DNA from: Arthrobacter sp. AQ5-06
GTDB taxonomy: Bacteria; Actinomycetota; Actinomycetes; Actinomycetales; Micrococcaceae
Direction of reading: 5' to 3'
Assembly (NCBI RefSeq): GCF_003287955.1
Contig: NZ_QMKP01000001.1
Location: 186,001 to 250,000, forward strand
DNA: 64,000 nucleotides
Both the position numbers and the translations under genes were made by a program. Positions 19,529-30,110 of the stretch are shown piece after piece (the first letter of the stretch is position 1; each line of letters starts with the position of its first letter). Below the pieces are notes generated by a model. The model worked only from the letters and a program-made list of their open reading frames with translations. It searched no databases and was not told the DNA's origin.

Positions 19529-22500
19529 GGATCCGGCTGACACTCCGCCGGGACCCGGCGAAAACGAAGGACCTGGCCGTCACCGTTGACGGCCTGGCCA
19601 CAGTGGCGGATATGGCCACCCAGCTTTGGGCCGCGGACCCCGACCGGAAGGGATCGCCCGCACCGGAGAACCTTTCGCTTCGCATCGACGAGGCCTTTGT
19701 GGGCGGCGGCATGCGCGGCACCGTCCTGACCCGCACGGACAACCTCTTGGAGTCGGGCCTGCGCCCGGGCTCTGTGGTGTCCCTGACCGAGGTCAGCGAA
19801 CTTTTCAACGCACCCGGCGCCAACCGCGGACCCGCCGCAGCCACCCTGCGGATCCTTTCCGGGCCCGACGTCGGCCAGGAATTTTCGCTGCCTTCCGGCA
19901 CCAGCTACATCGGCCGGGACCGGGACGTGGACATCCGGCTCTCGGACCCACTGACCTCCAAACGCCACGCCCGCATCACCGTGGGCGAGAGCGTGGAGAT
20001 CGTGGATACGAACTCTGCCAACGGCCTCCTGATGGACGGCCTGCCCGTCACCCGGGCCACCCTGAACTCATCGGACACGGTGACACTGGGGGAGACCACC
20101 GTCACGGTGGTACCGCTGGGCCGCAACCAGGCGGCAGCGCCGACGTCGCCCCTTGTTGATTTCAACCGCTCCCCGCGGGTGGTTCCCCGCTTTGAGGCGC
20201 CCAAGCGCGTGCCACCGGCCGGACCCAAACGTCCGGACCACCAGCCGTTCCCGTACATCATGCTGATGGCGCCGCTGCTGATGGGCGGCATTATGTTCGC
20301 GGTCACACGGAACATCCTGTCGGTGGTGTTCATGATGATGATGCCGCTGTTCATTGTGGGTCACTACGTGGACCACAAGATGCAGACCAGGCGCCAGCAG
20401 AAGGAACAGCTCAAACAGTTCCGGGAGTCCATGGCTGCGTTCCGGCAGGACATCACCGAACTGCAGCACGTGGAACGCGCGGTCCGCCTGCAGGAAGCGC
20501 CGTCGGTCAGCGACACCGTGGATTCCATCTACAAACTCGGTCCGCTGCTGTGGACCCACCGCCCGGAACACATCGGCTTCCTGGGCCTGCGGTTTGGGCT
20601 CGGCACCGGTACGTCACGCATCCTGTTCGAGGAACCCAACAGCAACGACACCGAAGCTGAATTCATGCGCGAGATCCAGGACTGCCTGAAGCAGTTCAGG
20701 GATATCGAGGGTGTCCCGGTGGTCTCCCAGCTGCGCACCGCCGGGTCCTTCGGCGTGGCTGGAGCCCGGGGCCTGGTGGACGACGTTGCCCGCGGCATGG
20801 TCTTGCAGTTTGTGGGGCTGCATTCGCCGGCGGAGGCCGTGGTGACGGCCATTACGTCGGCGCAGTCCCGGCAGCGCTGGGACTGGCTGCAGTGGCTCCC
20901 CCACGTGGGTTCAGGCCACAGCCCCCTCAACGGCGACCACCTGGCCGCCGGTTCAGCCAGCGGCTCCTCCCTCGTGGCCAGGCTCGAGGACCTGCTCGAC
21001 GCGCGGGAAGCCATGGCCAAGCGCTCCGCCCCGGAACACCGGGGATCCGTCGACCCTGCCAAGGACGAGATCCCGGCACCGGTGCTGCCGGCGGTCCTGG
21101 TGATCGTCGAAGACGATGCGCCGGTGGACCGGGGCAGGCTGACCCGGCTCGCCGAACGCGGGCCGGATTCCGGCGTCCACGTGATGTGGGTGGCCACCGA
21201 CATCCAGGCACTTCCGGCCGCCTGCCGGGACTTTATGGTGGTGGACGGCGAAAACGGTACCACCACCGGGCAGGTGCGGCTGGGACGGCACACGTACCCC
21301 GTGAGCTGCGAAAGCCTCGACGCCGACCTGGCCGCCCAGCTGGCCCGGATGCTGGCGCCCGTGGTGGATGTTGGCAAGCCGGTCAGCGACGACTCCGACC
21401 TGCCGCGTGCGGTGTCCTACGCCACCCTGATCGGCAAGGACTTCCTGGATAACCCGCAGGCCGTGGCGGAGCGCTGGGTCGAGAACAATTCCGTCCATGC
21501 CTCCGCAGTCCCCAACCGGAAGGACAACGGGACCCTCCGCGCGCTGGTGGGTTCCAAGGGCATCGAACCGCTCTACCTGGACCTGAAGAACGAGGGCCCG
21601 CACGCGTTGGTCGGTGGCACCACCGGCGCCGGTAAGTCCGAGTTCCTGCAGTCCTGGGTCATGGGTATGGCTGCCGCTTACAGCCCGGACCGCGTCAGCT
21701 TCCTGTTTGTGGACTACAAAGGCGGGGCGGCGTTTGCCGATTGCCTCAACCTGCCCCACACCGTGGGCCTGGTCACCGACCTGTCCCAGCACCTGGTCCG
21801 ACGCGCCCTGACGTCCCTCCGTGCGGAGCTGCACTACCGCGAGCACCTGCTGAACCGCAAGAAGGCCAAGGACCTGCTGGGGCTCCAGCGCGAAGCCGAC
21901 CCGGAGGCGCCGCCGTACCTCATCATCGTTGTGGACGAATTCGCGGCGCTGGCCACCGAGGTCCCCGAATTTGTGGACGGCGTAGTGGATGTTGCTGCCC
22001 GTGGCCGGTCCCTGGGCCTGCACCTGATCCTGGCCACGCAGCGTCCCGCCGGTGTCATCAAGGACAGCCTGCGCGCCAACACCAACCTGCGGGTTGCCTT
22101 GCGCATGGCGGACGAGGAGGATGCCACCGACATCCTTGGCGTGCCTGACGCGGCATACTTCGACCCGTCCATCCCGGGCCGCGGCGCCGCCAAGACCGGG
22201 CCCGGCCGCATCCAGGGGTTCCAGACCGGTTACGCGGGCGGCTGGACGACGGAAAAGCCCCAGCGTCCGCAGATCGAAATTGTGGAGATGGCTTTCGGGT
22301 CAGGACCCAGCTGGGAGGCGCCCGCTCCGGAGAAGCCCGTCAAGGAAGCTCCGGCCGGCCCCAACGACATCGCCAGGATGACCACCAACATTGTCAGGGC
22401 CGCGGAATCGCTGGCCATCCGGCCGCCGCGCAAACCGTGGCTGGACGAGCTGGCCAAGACGTATGACTTTTCCAAGCTCCCGAACCCCCGGACGGACGAA

Positions 22501-23970
22501 CGGCTGCTACTGGGCGTGGCGGATGATCCTGCCCGCCAGGAACAGCCCACTGTGTTCTACGAGCCGGACCAGGACGGCAACATGGCCATCTATGGCACGG
22601 GCGGCTCCGGAAAGTCTGCTGCCCTGCGCGGCATCGCGATTGCCGCCGCCGTCACTCCCCGCGGCGGGCCCGTGCACATCTACGGGATAGATTGCGGCTC
22701 CTCCGGACTGAAGATGCTCGAAGAGCTGGCGCACGTCGGCGAGATCATCAACGGTGACGACGTCGAACGCGTCGGCCGGCTGCTCCGCCTGCTTCGGGAT
22801 ATCGCCGACGAGAGGTCCGCCCGGTTCGCCGAGGTCAGGGCGTCCACCATCGTCGAATACCGGACCCTGGCCAATCGCCCGGACGAGAAGCGTATCTTCG
22901 TGCTGCTGGACGGCATGTCGGCGTTCCGCGAGACGTACGAATTCAGCCGCCTGTCCGCGCTCTGGGACATCTTCCTGCAGCTGGCCACCGACGGCCGTCC
23001 CCTGGGGATCCATCTCGTTGTCACCGGTGACCGGCCCAGCTCCGTACCGGCGTCGTTGCTGGCTTCCATCCAGCGCCGGCTGGTGCTGCGGCTGACTTCG
23101 GAGGACGACTACATGTCCATGGACGTCGCCAAGGATGTCCTCACCAGCTCCTCACCGCCGGGGCGCGGCATGCTGGGCGGCTATGAGGTCCAGTTGGCCG
23201 TCCTCGGCGGCAACTCCAACCTGGCGCTCCAGGCCCGCGAAGTCCACAAGCTCAGCCAGGCGATGCTGCGCCAGGGTCTGGAATCGGCGCCGAAAATCCA
23301 GCGGCTTCCCGAACAGGTGGATCTGAATGTGCTGCCTGCCGGCAGCCCGGACCTTCCCGTCATCGGCGTCGACGACGAAACTCTGCAGCCGGCCGAGATC
23401 ATGGCCCAGGGACCGTTGCTGCTGGCGGGTCCGCCAGGGGCGGGCCGGACGGTGGCGCTGGTGACCCTGGCGTACGGGCTGCGCCGATCCAATCCGGATA
23501 CCGAGCTGGTGTACATTGGCTCGCGACGGTCCGCAGTAGCGTCGCTGCCTCTCTGGAACCGTTCGGTGGTGGGTGCCGATGACCTGTCTGACATCATCGA
23601 GGACCTCACGGAGCACTCCTCCGGTAACCCGGGGAAGCTGGCGATCTTCATCGAAGGCCTGACCGAGTTCACGGATACCGTTGCGGAATCGGGCGTGTCG
23701 CAGCTCGTGACGGCGTCCATCAAGGCCGATCAGTGGGTCATCGGGGAATCGGAAACGTCAACCTGGTCCTCCGCCTGGTCCCTGGCCCAGCCTTTCAAAT
23801 CCGGACGCCGGGGCCTGCTCATCAACCCGGGCGACATCGAAGGGGACAGCCTGCTCAACACGTCGCTGGGCCGGGTCAGCCCGGAGTTCATACCCGGCCG
23901 CGGCTACATCGTGGGACGCGGCAAGGCACGGAAACTGCAGATTGCCCTGCCGCCGGAAAACCGGGGCTGA
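19525..23970 (+). CDS. FtsK/SpoIIIE (EccC/EssC-type) secretion motor with Ubl-like and FHA domains
   Basis: 1481 residues. Residues 1-93 look like the ubiquitin-like fold found separately in YukD/EsaB or in EccD. Residues about 108-197 are an FHA domain (YIGRDRDVDIRL, TSKRHARI, NSANGL). Two membrane segments follow at about 243-282. Three P-loop ATPase modules come next. The first has GGTTGAGKSE (K704) and Walker B LIIVVDEFAAL (D804, E805). The second has GTGGSGKS (K1030) and IFVLLDGM. The third has GPPGAGRT, where Arg1308 replaces the Walker lysine. This is the layout of type VII motors that push WXG100 proteins across the membrane, and a WXG100 gene lies downstream. The start overlaps the previous stop (ATGA). 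Confidence 0.93.
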   Translation: MRIRLTLRRDPAKTKDLAVTVDGLATVADMATQLWAADPDRKGSPAPENLSLRIDEAFVGGGMRGTVLTRTDNLLESGLRPGSVVSLTEVSELFNAPGANRGPAAATLRILSGPDVGQEFSLPSGTSYIGRDRDVDIRLSDPLTSKRHARITVGESVEIVDTNSANGLLMDGLPVTRATLNSSDTVTLGETTVTVVPLGRNQAAAPTSPLVDFNRSPRVVPRFEAPKRVPPAGPKRPDHQPFPYIMLMAPLLMGGIMFAVTRNILSVVFMMMMPLFIVGHYVDHKMQTRRQQKEQLKQFRESMAAFRQDITELQHVERAVRLQEAPSVSDTVDSIYKLGPLLWTHRPEHIGFLGLRFGLGTGTSRILFEEPNSNDTEAEFMREIQDCLKQFRDIEGVPVVSQLRTAGSFGVAGARGLVDDVARGMVLQFVGLHSPAEAVVTAITSAQSRQRWDWLQWLPHVGSGHSPLNGDHLAAGSASGSSLVARLEDLLDAREAMAKRSAPEHRGSVDPAKDEIPAPVLPAVLVIVEDDAPVDRGRLTRLAERGPDSGVHVMWVATDIQALPAACRDFMVVDGENGTTTGQVRLGRHTYPVSCESLDADLAAQLARMLAPVVDVGKPVSDDSDLPRAVSYATLIGKDFLDNPQAVAERWVENNSVHASAVPNRKDNGTLRALVGSKGIEPLYLDLKNEGPHALVGGTTGAGKSEFLQSWVMGMAAAYSPDRVSFLFVDYKGGAAFADCLNLPHTVGLVTDLSQHLVRRALTSLRAELHYREHLLNRKKAKDLLGLQREADPEAPPYLIIVVDEFAALATEVPEFVDGVVDVAARGRSLGLHLILATQRPAGVIKDSLRANTNLRVALRMADEEDATDILGVPDAAYFDPSIPGRGAAKTGPGRIQGFQTGYAGGWTTEKPQRPQIEIVEMAFGSGPSWEAPAPEKPVKEAPAGPNDIARMTTNIVRAAESLAIRPPRKPWLDELAKTYDFSKLPNPRTDERLLLGVADDPARQEQPTVFYEPDQDGNMAIYGTGGSGKSAALRGIAIAAAVTPRGGPVHIYGIDCGSSGLKMLEELAHVGEIINGDDVERVGRLLRLLRDIADERSARFAEVRASTIVEYRTLANRPDEKRIFVLLDGMSAFRETYEFSRLSALWDIFLQLATDGRPLGIHLVVTGDRPSSVPASLLASIQRRLVLRLTSEDDYMSMDVAKDVLTSSSPPGRGMLGGYEVQLAVLGGNSNLALQAREVHKLSQAMLRQGLESAPKIQRLPEQVDLNVLPAGSPDLPVIGVDDETLQPAEIMAQGPLLLAGPPGAGRTVALVTLAYGLRRSNPDTELVYIGSRRSAVASLPLWNRSVVGADDLSDIIEDLTEHSSGNPGKLAIFIEGLTEFTDTVAESGVSQLVTASIKADQWVIGESETSTWSSAWSLAQPFKSGRRGLLINPGDIEGDSLLNTSLGRVSPEFIPGRGYIVGRGKARKLQIALPPENRG

Positions 23971-24092
23971 GCCGTTGCCTTCCACGGGGCCGTAAACCTA
24001 ATGGATTTGCGGGCCCGCGGCGCGTTGTAGGAGACTACCGGAAACACTGTTTCGCTGCGGAAGGGGTGCCGCGCGCTGTCGAAAAGGTAACC

Positions 24093-24638
24093 ATGATCCG
24101 ATCCTCATCCGTGCTCCGCGACGTTTCAGCTGCTGCGGCCACTGCGGTGCTGGCGCTCCTGGTTGGCCTTTCCGCCGCGGCTCCGGCGCAGGCCGAAGAA
24201 GGCGAAACGCCATCGAGTAACTGCGGCCTGATCTGCCTCGATGACAAGAGGGGACCGAAGGACACTCCGACACCATCGCCGACGCAGACGGCGTCGGCCC
24301 CAGCGATCGAGCCGCCGCCCGCGCCCGTCGCCCCAGCTCCGGCACCGGTTCCCACCCTCGCCCCGGAATCGAGCGTTTCGCCGGCTGGGCAGACGCCGTC
24401 GGCCGTGCCCAGCACCACGATCCCCAGCCCGGCGCCGTCCGCAGTTTCATCCACGGAATCGAACTGGAACAAGCCCATCACCAAATCGGCCAAGCCCACG
24501 CAGGCCGCCGCTGGTTCCCGGAACGACGGCCTCTTCGGCGGCCCCGGACTGCTGGCCATCATGGGGGGCGTGCTGCTGGTGGGAGTCGCCGGACTGGCCT
24601 TCGCCTGGTGGAGCCGCAACCGCCTCGCCTCACACTGA
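24093..24638 (+). CDS. Pro-rich secreted protein with signal peptide and C-terminal membrane anchor
   Basis: 181 residues. The start is ATG 24093 with GAAAAGGTAACC upstream; longer frames enter the motor gene and lack initiation signals. Residues 1-34 form a signal peptide with cleavage likely after APAQA. The mature part has a short Cys pair (SNCGLICLDD), then about 100 Pro/Ala/Ser/Thr-rich residues, and ends in one membrane helix (LLAIMGGVLLVGVAGLAFAWW) with a basic tail. There is no LPXTG motif. It was probably designed by evolution as an extended wall-spanning stalk, and the two Cys may form a disulfide. Its place between motor and WXG100 genes suggests a structural or pore-associated part of the system. 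No family is recognised. Confidence 0.8.
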   Translation: MIRSSSVLRDVSAAAATAVLALLVGLSAAAPAQAEEGETPSSNCGLICLDDKRGPKDTPTPSPTQTASAPAIEPPPAPVAPAPAPVPTLAPESSVSPAGQTPSAVPSTTIPSPAPSAVSSTESNWNKPITKSAKPTQAAAGSRNDGLFGGPGLLAIMGGVLLVGVAGLAFAWWSRNRLASH

Positions 24639-24685
24639 CCAGGATCCCATCTGGCCCCGCCTTCTCCAGCCCCGACCTTCCGTAT

Positions 24686-24739
24686 TAGGTAGCAGTAACT
24701 GTCGTTATAGGCCTGCATGACGACAGTTACTGCTACCTA
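24686..24739. repeat. Perfect 20-bp inverted repeat with 14-base loop
   Basis: The arms at 24686-24705 and 24720-24739 are exact reverse complements (left arm TAGGTAGCAGTAACTGTCGT), and the loop begins TATAGG. There is no T-tract, so it is not a typical Rho-independent terminator. Arm core, loop length and loop start are shared with the imperfect palindrome at 37035-37094. Further copies are proposed at 29354-29416 and 61921-61976. It separates the Pro-rich protein gene from the WXG100 gene. Confidence 0.8.
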
Positions 24740-24771
24740 CATGGGGGTTCCGCGCCCATGGGGAGTGGTGC

Positions 24772-24789
24772 ATGGGCAGCGGTGCCCAT
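24772..24789. other. Short hairpin in the WXG100 leader region
   Basis: ATGGGCA (24772-24778) and TGCCCAT (24783-24789) are perfect complements with a GCGG loop. It lies 111 bases before the WXG100 start and, if transcribed, would form a compact stem-loop in the 5' leader or end the upstream transcript. The rest of the 24639-24900 gap holds the longer palindrome and no open frame I would call a gene. Confidence 0.4.
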
Positions 24790-24900
24790 CGACAGTGTTT
24801 TGTGGCCGGGATAGGTTCCAGGTAATGGATCTTCCGGATGAGCCGGGGGCCGCTGGGGATGCCGATCTGGATCGGATCCAAGACAACGAGGAGAAAACTG

Positions 24901-25164
24901 ATGGCTATTTGGGGCGCAGATGTAGAACAGCTCAGGACTCTTGGCAGCAAGCTGCAGGCCGGTGCTGGCGAGATCGAGCAGCAGAGGTCCAACCTGTCCC
25001 GCGTGCTGGACAGCACCAACTGGGAAGGCCCTGACGCCTCCCACTTCCGCGGCGAATGGTCAGGCACGCACACCGCGGCTCTGAACCAGGTCATCCAGGC
25101 GCTGAAGGATGCCGGCCAGAAGGCCACCAAGAACGCCAACGAGCAGGACCAGGCTTCACGCTAA
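24901..25164 (+). CDS. WXG100-family (ESAT-6-like) protein
   Basis: 87 residues with no signal peptide, the usual size for ESAT-6/CFP-10 relatives. The sequence is predicted to form two helices joined by a turn carrying the signature W-x-G (W41-E-G43, in STNWEGPD). The start is ATG 24901 with a strong GAGGAG site 7 bases away. WXG100 proteins are substrates or co-substrates of EccC/EssC motors, and such a motor is encoded 930 bp upstream. Only one family member is present, so a homodimer is likely. I see no YxxxD/E export motif after the second helix. It has its own leader with two hairpins and a terminator just downstream, so it may be expressed separately and more strongly than the operon. 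Confidence 0.92.
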   Translation: MAIWGADVEQLRTLGSKLQAGAGEIEQQRSNLSRVLDSTNWEGPDASHFRGEWSGTHTAALNQVIQALKDAGQKATKNANEQDQASR

Positions 25165-25182
25165 CCGCAGAAGCTCAAACGC

Positions 25183-25216
25183 GGGGGCCCGGACACAGCA
25201 CAGTGTCCTGGCCCCC
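25183..25216 (+). terminator. Hairpin terminator after the WXG100 gene
   Basis: GGGGGCCCGGACAC (25183-25196) pairs with GTGTCCTGGCCCCC (25203-25216) with one mismatch and a 6-base loop. It lies 19 bp past the WXG100 stop and marks the end of the secretion locus before ligA. No clear T-run follows, which is common for high-GC terminators. Confidence 0.7.
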
Positions 25217-25227
25217 TCGGCATTTAA

Positions 25228-28367
<3,140 letters not shown>

Positions 28368-28393
28368 CGCCGTTGCGCCACTAGCATTGTCAG

Positions 28394-28906
28394 GTGCAAT
28401 CGCAAATAACCATCCGACCGGCCGTTGCGGCAGACTTCAAGGCCATCGCCAGAATCACCGTGGAATCGTACCTGGCGGCAGGCTACTTCGACAGCGCCGA
28501 CCATCCCTATATGCAGCAGATCCAGGATGTTGCCGCCCGCGCAGCGAAGGCCACGATCTGGGTTGCCGAACGTGACCGGCAGGTGGTGGGCTCCGTGACC
28601 CTGGCGCTGGCAGGTGAACCGTTCGCTGACATCGCCCTGCCGGATGAGCTGGAGTTCCGGATGCTGGTGGTGGATCCGGCGGTGCAGCGCAGCGGCGCGG
28701 GCAAGGCCATGGTGGAAGCCATCATTGAGCATGCGAAATCGCTTGCGGGGATCACCGGCGTGGCCCTCACCACCGGGGGGACCTGGGAGAGCGCCCACGG
28801 CCTCTACCGGAAGACAGGCTTCAAGCGCGTCCCCGAGCGTGACTGGCTGATTCCGGACACCGACATAAAGCTGCTGGTTTACAGGCTTGACGTCCAGCCA
28901 ACCTAA
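28394..28906 (+). CDS. GNAT-family N-acetyltransferase
   Basis: 170 residues, start GTG 28394. The GNAT fold is recognisable from the N-terminal TIRPAVAADFKAIARIT strand-helix, the central EFRMLVVDPAVQRSGAGKAMVE segment (motif A, acetyl-CoA pyrophosphate loop) and the C-terminal GLYRKTGFKRVPERD segment. It transfers an acetyl group from acetyl-CoA to an amine; the acceptor is unknown. The gene starts 26 bases after the inositol-phosphatase stop and may be co-transcribed with it. Confidence 0.92.
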   Translation: MQSQITIRPAVAADFKAIARITVESYLAAGYFDSADHPYMQQIQDVAARAAKATIWVAERDRQVVGSVTLALAGEPFADIALPDELEFRMLVVDPAVQRSGAGKAMVEAIIEHAKSLAGITGVALTTGGTWESAHGLYRKTGFKRVPERDWLIPDTDIKLLVYRLDVQPT

Positions 28907-28944
28907 AGTGGTGCCGACTCATTTTCGGCACTGAAAGGCCCAGC

Positions 28945-29328
28945 ATGCGCAAAACATTCGGCACCGGCTCCGTCTGGGAGCAGACCCTCGGCTACTCCCG
29001 CGCCGTCCAGGTCGACAACACGCTCTACATCTCTGCCACGGCCGCCAGCGGCGAAGACGGCATAGTGGGCGAGGACTTCTACACGCAGACCCAGTACATC
29101 CTGCAGAAGCTCGGGGTGGTCCTGGCCGATGCCGGCTTCAGCTTCGAAGACGTGGTCCAGTCCAAGCTGTACCTGACGGACATCAGCAAATGGGAAGAGG
29201 CCGGCCGCGCCCACGGCGAAGTCTTCGGCGAGATCCGCCCCACGCTGTCACTCGTGCACGTTCTGCCGTTCCTTGACCCGAAGATGCTCGTCGAAATCGA
29301 GCTTGTGGCCCAGAAGAGCGCCAGCTAG
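28945..29328 (+). CDS. RidA/YjgF/UK114 family protein
   Basis: 127 residues, start ATG 28945 with GAAAGG upstream. Typical RidA-fold features are seen: YSRAVQVDNTLYISATAA near the N-terminus, the central EDVVQSKLYLTDIS, and the C-terminal FLDPKMLVEIELVA. RidA proteins are trimeric and hydrolyse reactive enamine or imine intermediates made by PLP enzymes. Here the usual Arg (around 105 in RidA) seems replaced: the RPTLSLVHVLPFLDP stretch differs from the RPARxxV pattern, so this is more likely a Rid subfamily member than RidA proper. It ends just before an intergenic palindrome. Confidence 0.9.
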   Translation: MRKTFGTGSVWEQTLGYSRAVQVDNTLYISATAASGEDGIVGEDFYTQTQYILQKLGVVLADAGFSFEDVVQSKLYLTDISKWEEAGRAHGEVFGEIRPTLSLVHVLPFLDPKMLVEIELVAQKSAS

Positions 29329-29353
29329 GCACGCTCCCTCCCGCCTCCGCTCC

Positions 29354-29416
29354 GCGCGAACTGGCAGAAGATACCCTCAGATCCGCATTTTGAGAGTATT
29401 AGCTGCCAGTTCGCGC
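29354..29416. repeat. Intergenic inverted repeat between convergent genes
   Basis: Perfect 14-base outer arms (GCGCGAACTGGCAG at 29354-29367, complement at 29403-29416) enclose a second pair, ATACCCTCA (29371-29379) and TGAGAGTAT (29391-29399), with 8 of 9 matching. It sits between the convergent RidA and response-regulator genes, so it may act as a bidirectional terminator. The right arm reads, in complement, GCAGCTAATACTCTCAA, close to the core of the palindrome at 61921. Confidence 0.7.
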
Positions 29417-29444
29417 ATGGGTGCGGGCATGGGTGGGGGCGGGA

Positions 29445-30110
29445 CTACTGGGCCGGGAGGCTGTAGCGGTGTTCCGGGCGTCCGGTGGTCCCGTAGCGCA
29501 GTTGGATGTCGACGGCCCCGTCGTCGGCCAGTGAGGACAGGTACCGTTGCGCTGTGGCCCGGGAAACCCCCACCCGGGTGGCCACGTCCACCGCCGAATA
29601 CTGCTCGCCGGCAACCAGCGAGTCCAGCACTGCGGCCTCGGTGGCGGAGCGGGGCTTGGCCGACGGCGACACGTCCCCGGGGATCAGTGCCCGTTTGGCC
29701 CGCTCCACGGAGCCCTGGTCCAAGGCCCCGGGCTGGCCCAGCAGCCTGCGGTACCGGGCATACGACCGCAGCTGCTGCGACAGCGACTCGGCTGTAAAGG
29801 GCTTCAACATGTACGCGAGGGCGCCGCGGCGGAACGCTTTTCGCAGCGACTCGGCATCCGATGCGGCACTGAGGATCATGGTGTCCACGTCGAGTTGCTG
29901 CAGCAGGTCGAGCCCTGACGCGTCCGGCAGGTAGACATCCAGCAGCACGAGGTCCGGGCGGAGGCTGTGGATCGCCTGCAGCGCCAGGGACGCCGATCCC
30001 ACCGGAGCCAACGCCAGGAATCCCGCCACCGAATCCACGTACGCGGCGTGCAGCTTGGCCACGTGGAAATCGTCATCCACAATCAGCACCCTGAAATCCT
30101 CAGGCATCAT
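29445..30110 (-). CDS. CitB/DctR-type response regulator
   Basis: A DNA-binding response regulator of the CitB/DcuR/MalR family. The receiver domain has the acidic pocket VDDDF, the phospho-acceptor Asp in LVLLDVYLPD, Ser/Ala in ILSAAS and the conserved Lys in LKPF. The C-terminal third carries a helix-turn-helix (YSAVDVATRVGVSRATAQRYLSSL). I place the start at ATG 30110; the next codon is also ATG, and a start at 30122 is possible. It overlaps the end of the sensor kinase gene by a few bases, so the pair is co-translated. Together they should control the CitMHS transporter encoded divergently upstream, in response to citrate or a similar carboxylate. Confidence 0.93.
   Translation of the reverse strand: MMPEDFRVLIVDDDFHVAKLHAAYVDSVAGFLALAPVGSASLALQAIHSLRPDLVLLDVYLPDASGLDLLQQLDVDTMILSAASDAESLRKAFRRGALAYMLKPFTAESLSQQLRSYARYRRLLGQPGALDQGSVERAKRALIPGDVSPSAKPRSATEAAVLDSLVAGEQYSAVDVATRVGVSRATAQRYLSSLADDGAVDIQLRYGTTGRPEHRYSLPAQ

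Noticed and set aside
24717..25034. 105-codon open frame covering the gap before the WXG100 gene
   Set aside because: It starts inside the perfect palindrome, lacks a ribosome site and runs into the WXG100 gene in another frame.
29273..29797. Plus-strand open frame over the response-regulator 3' end
   Set aside because: It is an Arg/Pro-rich translation opposite a clear CitB-type regulator and crosses an intergenic palindrome.
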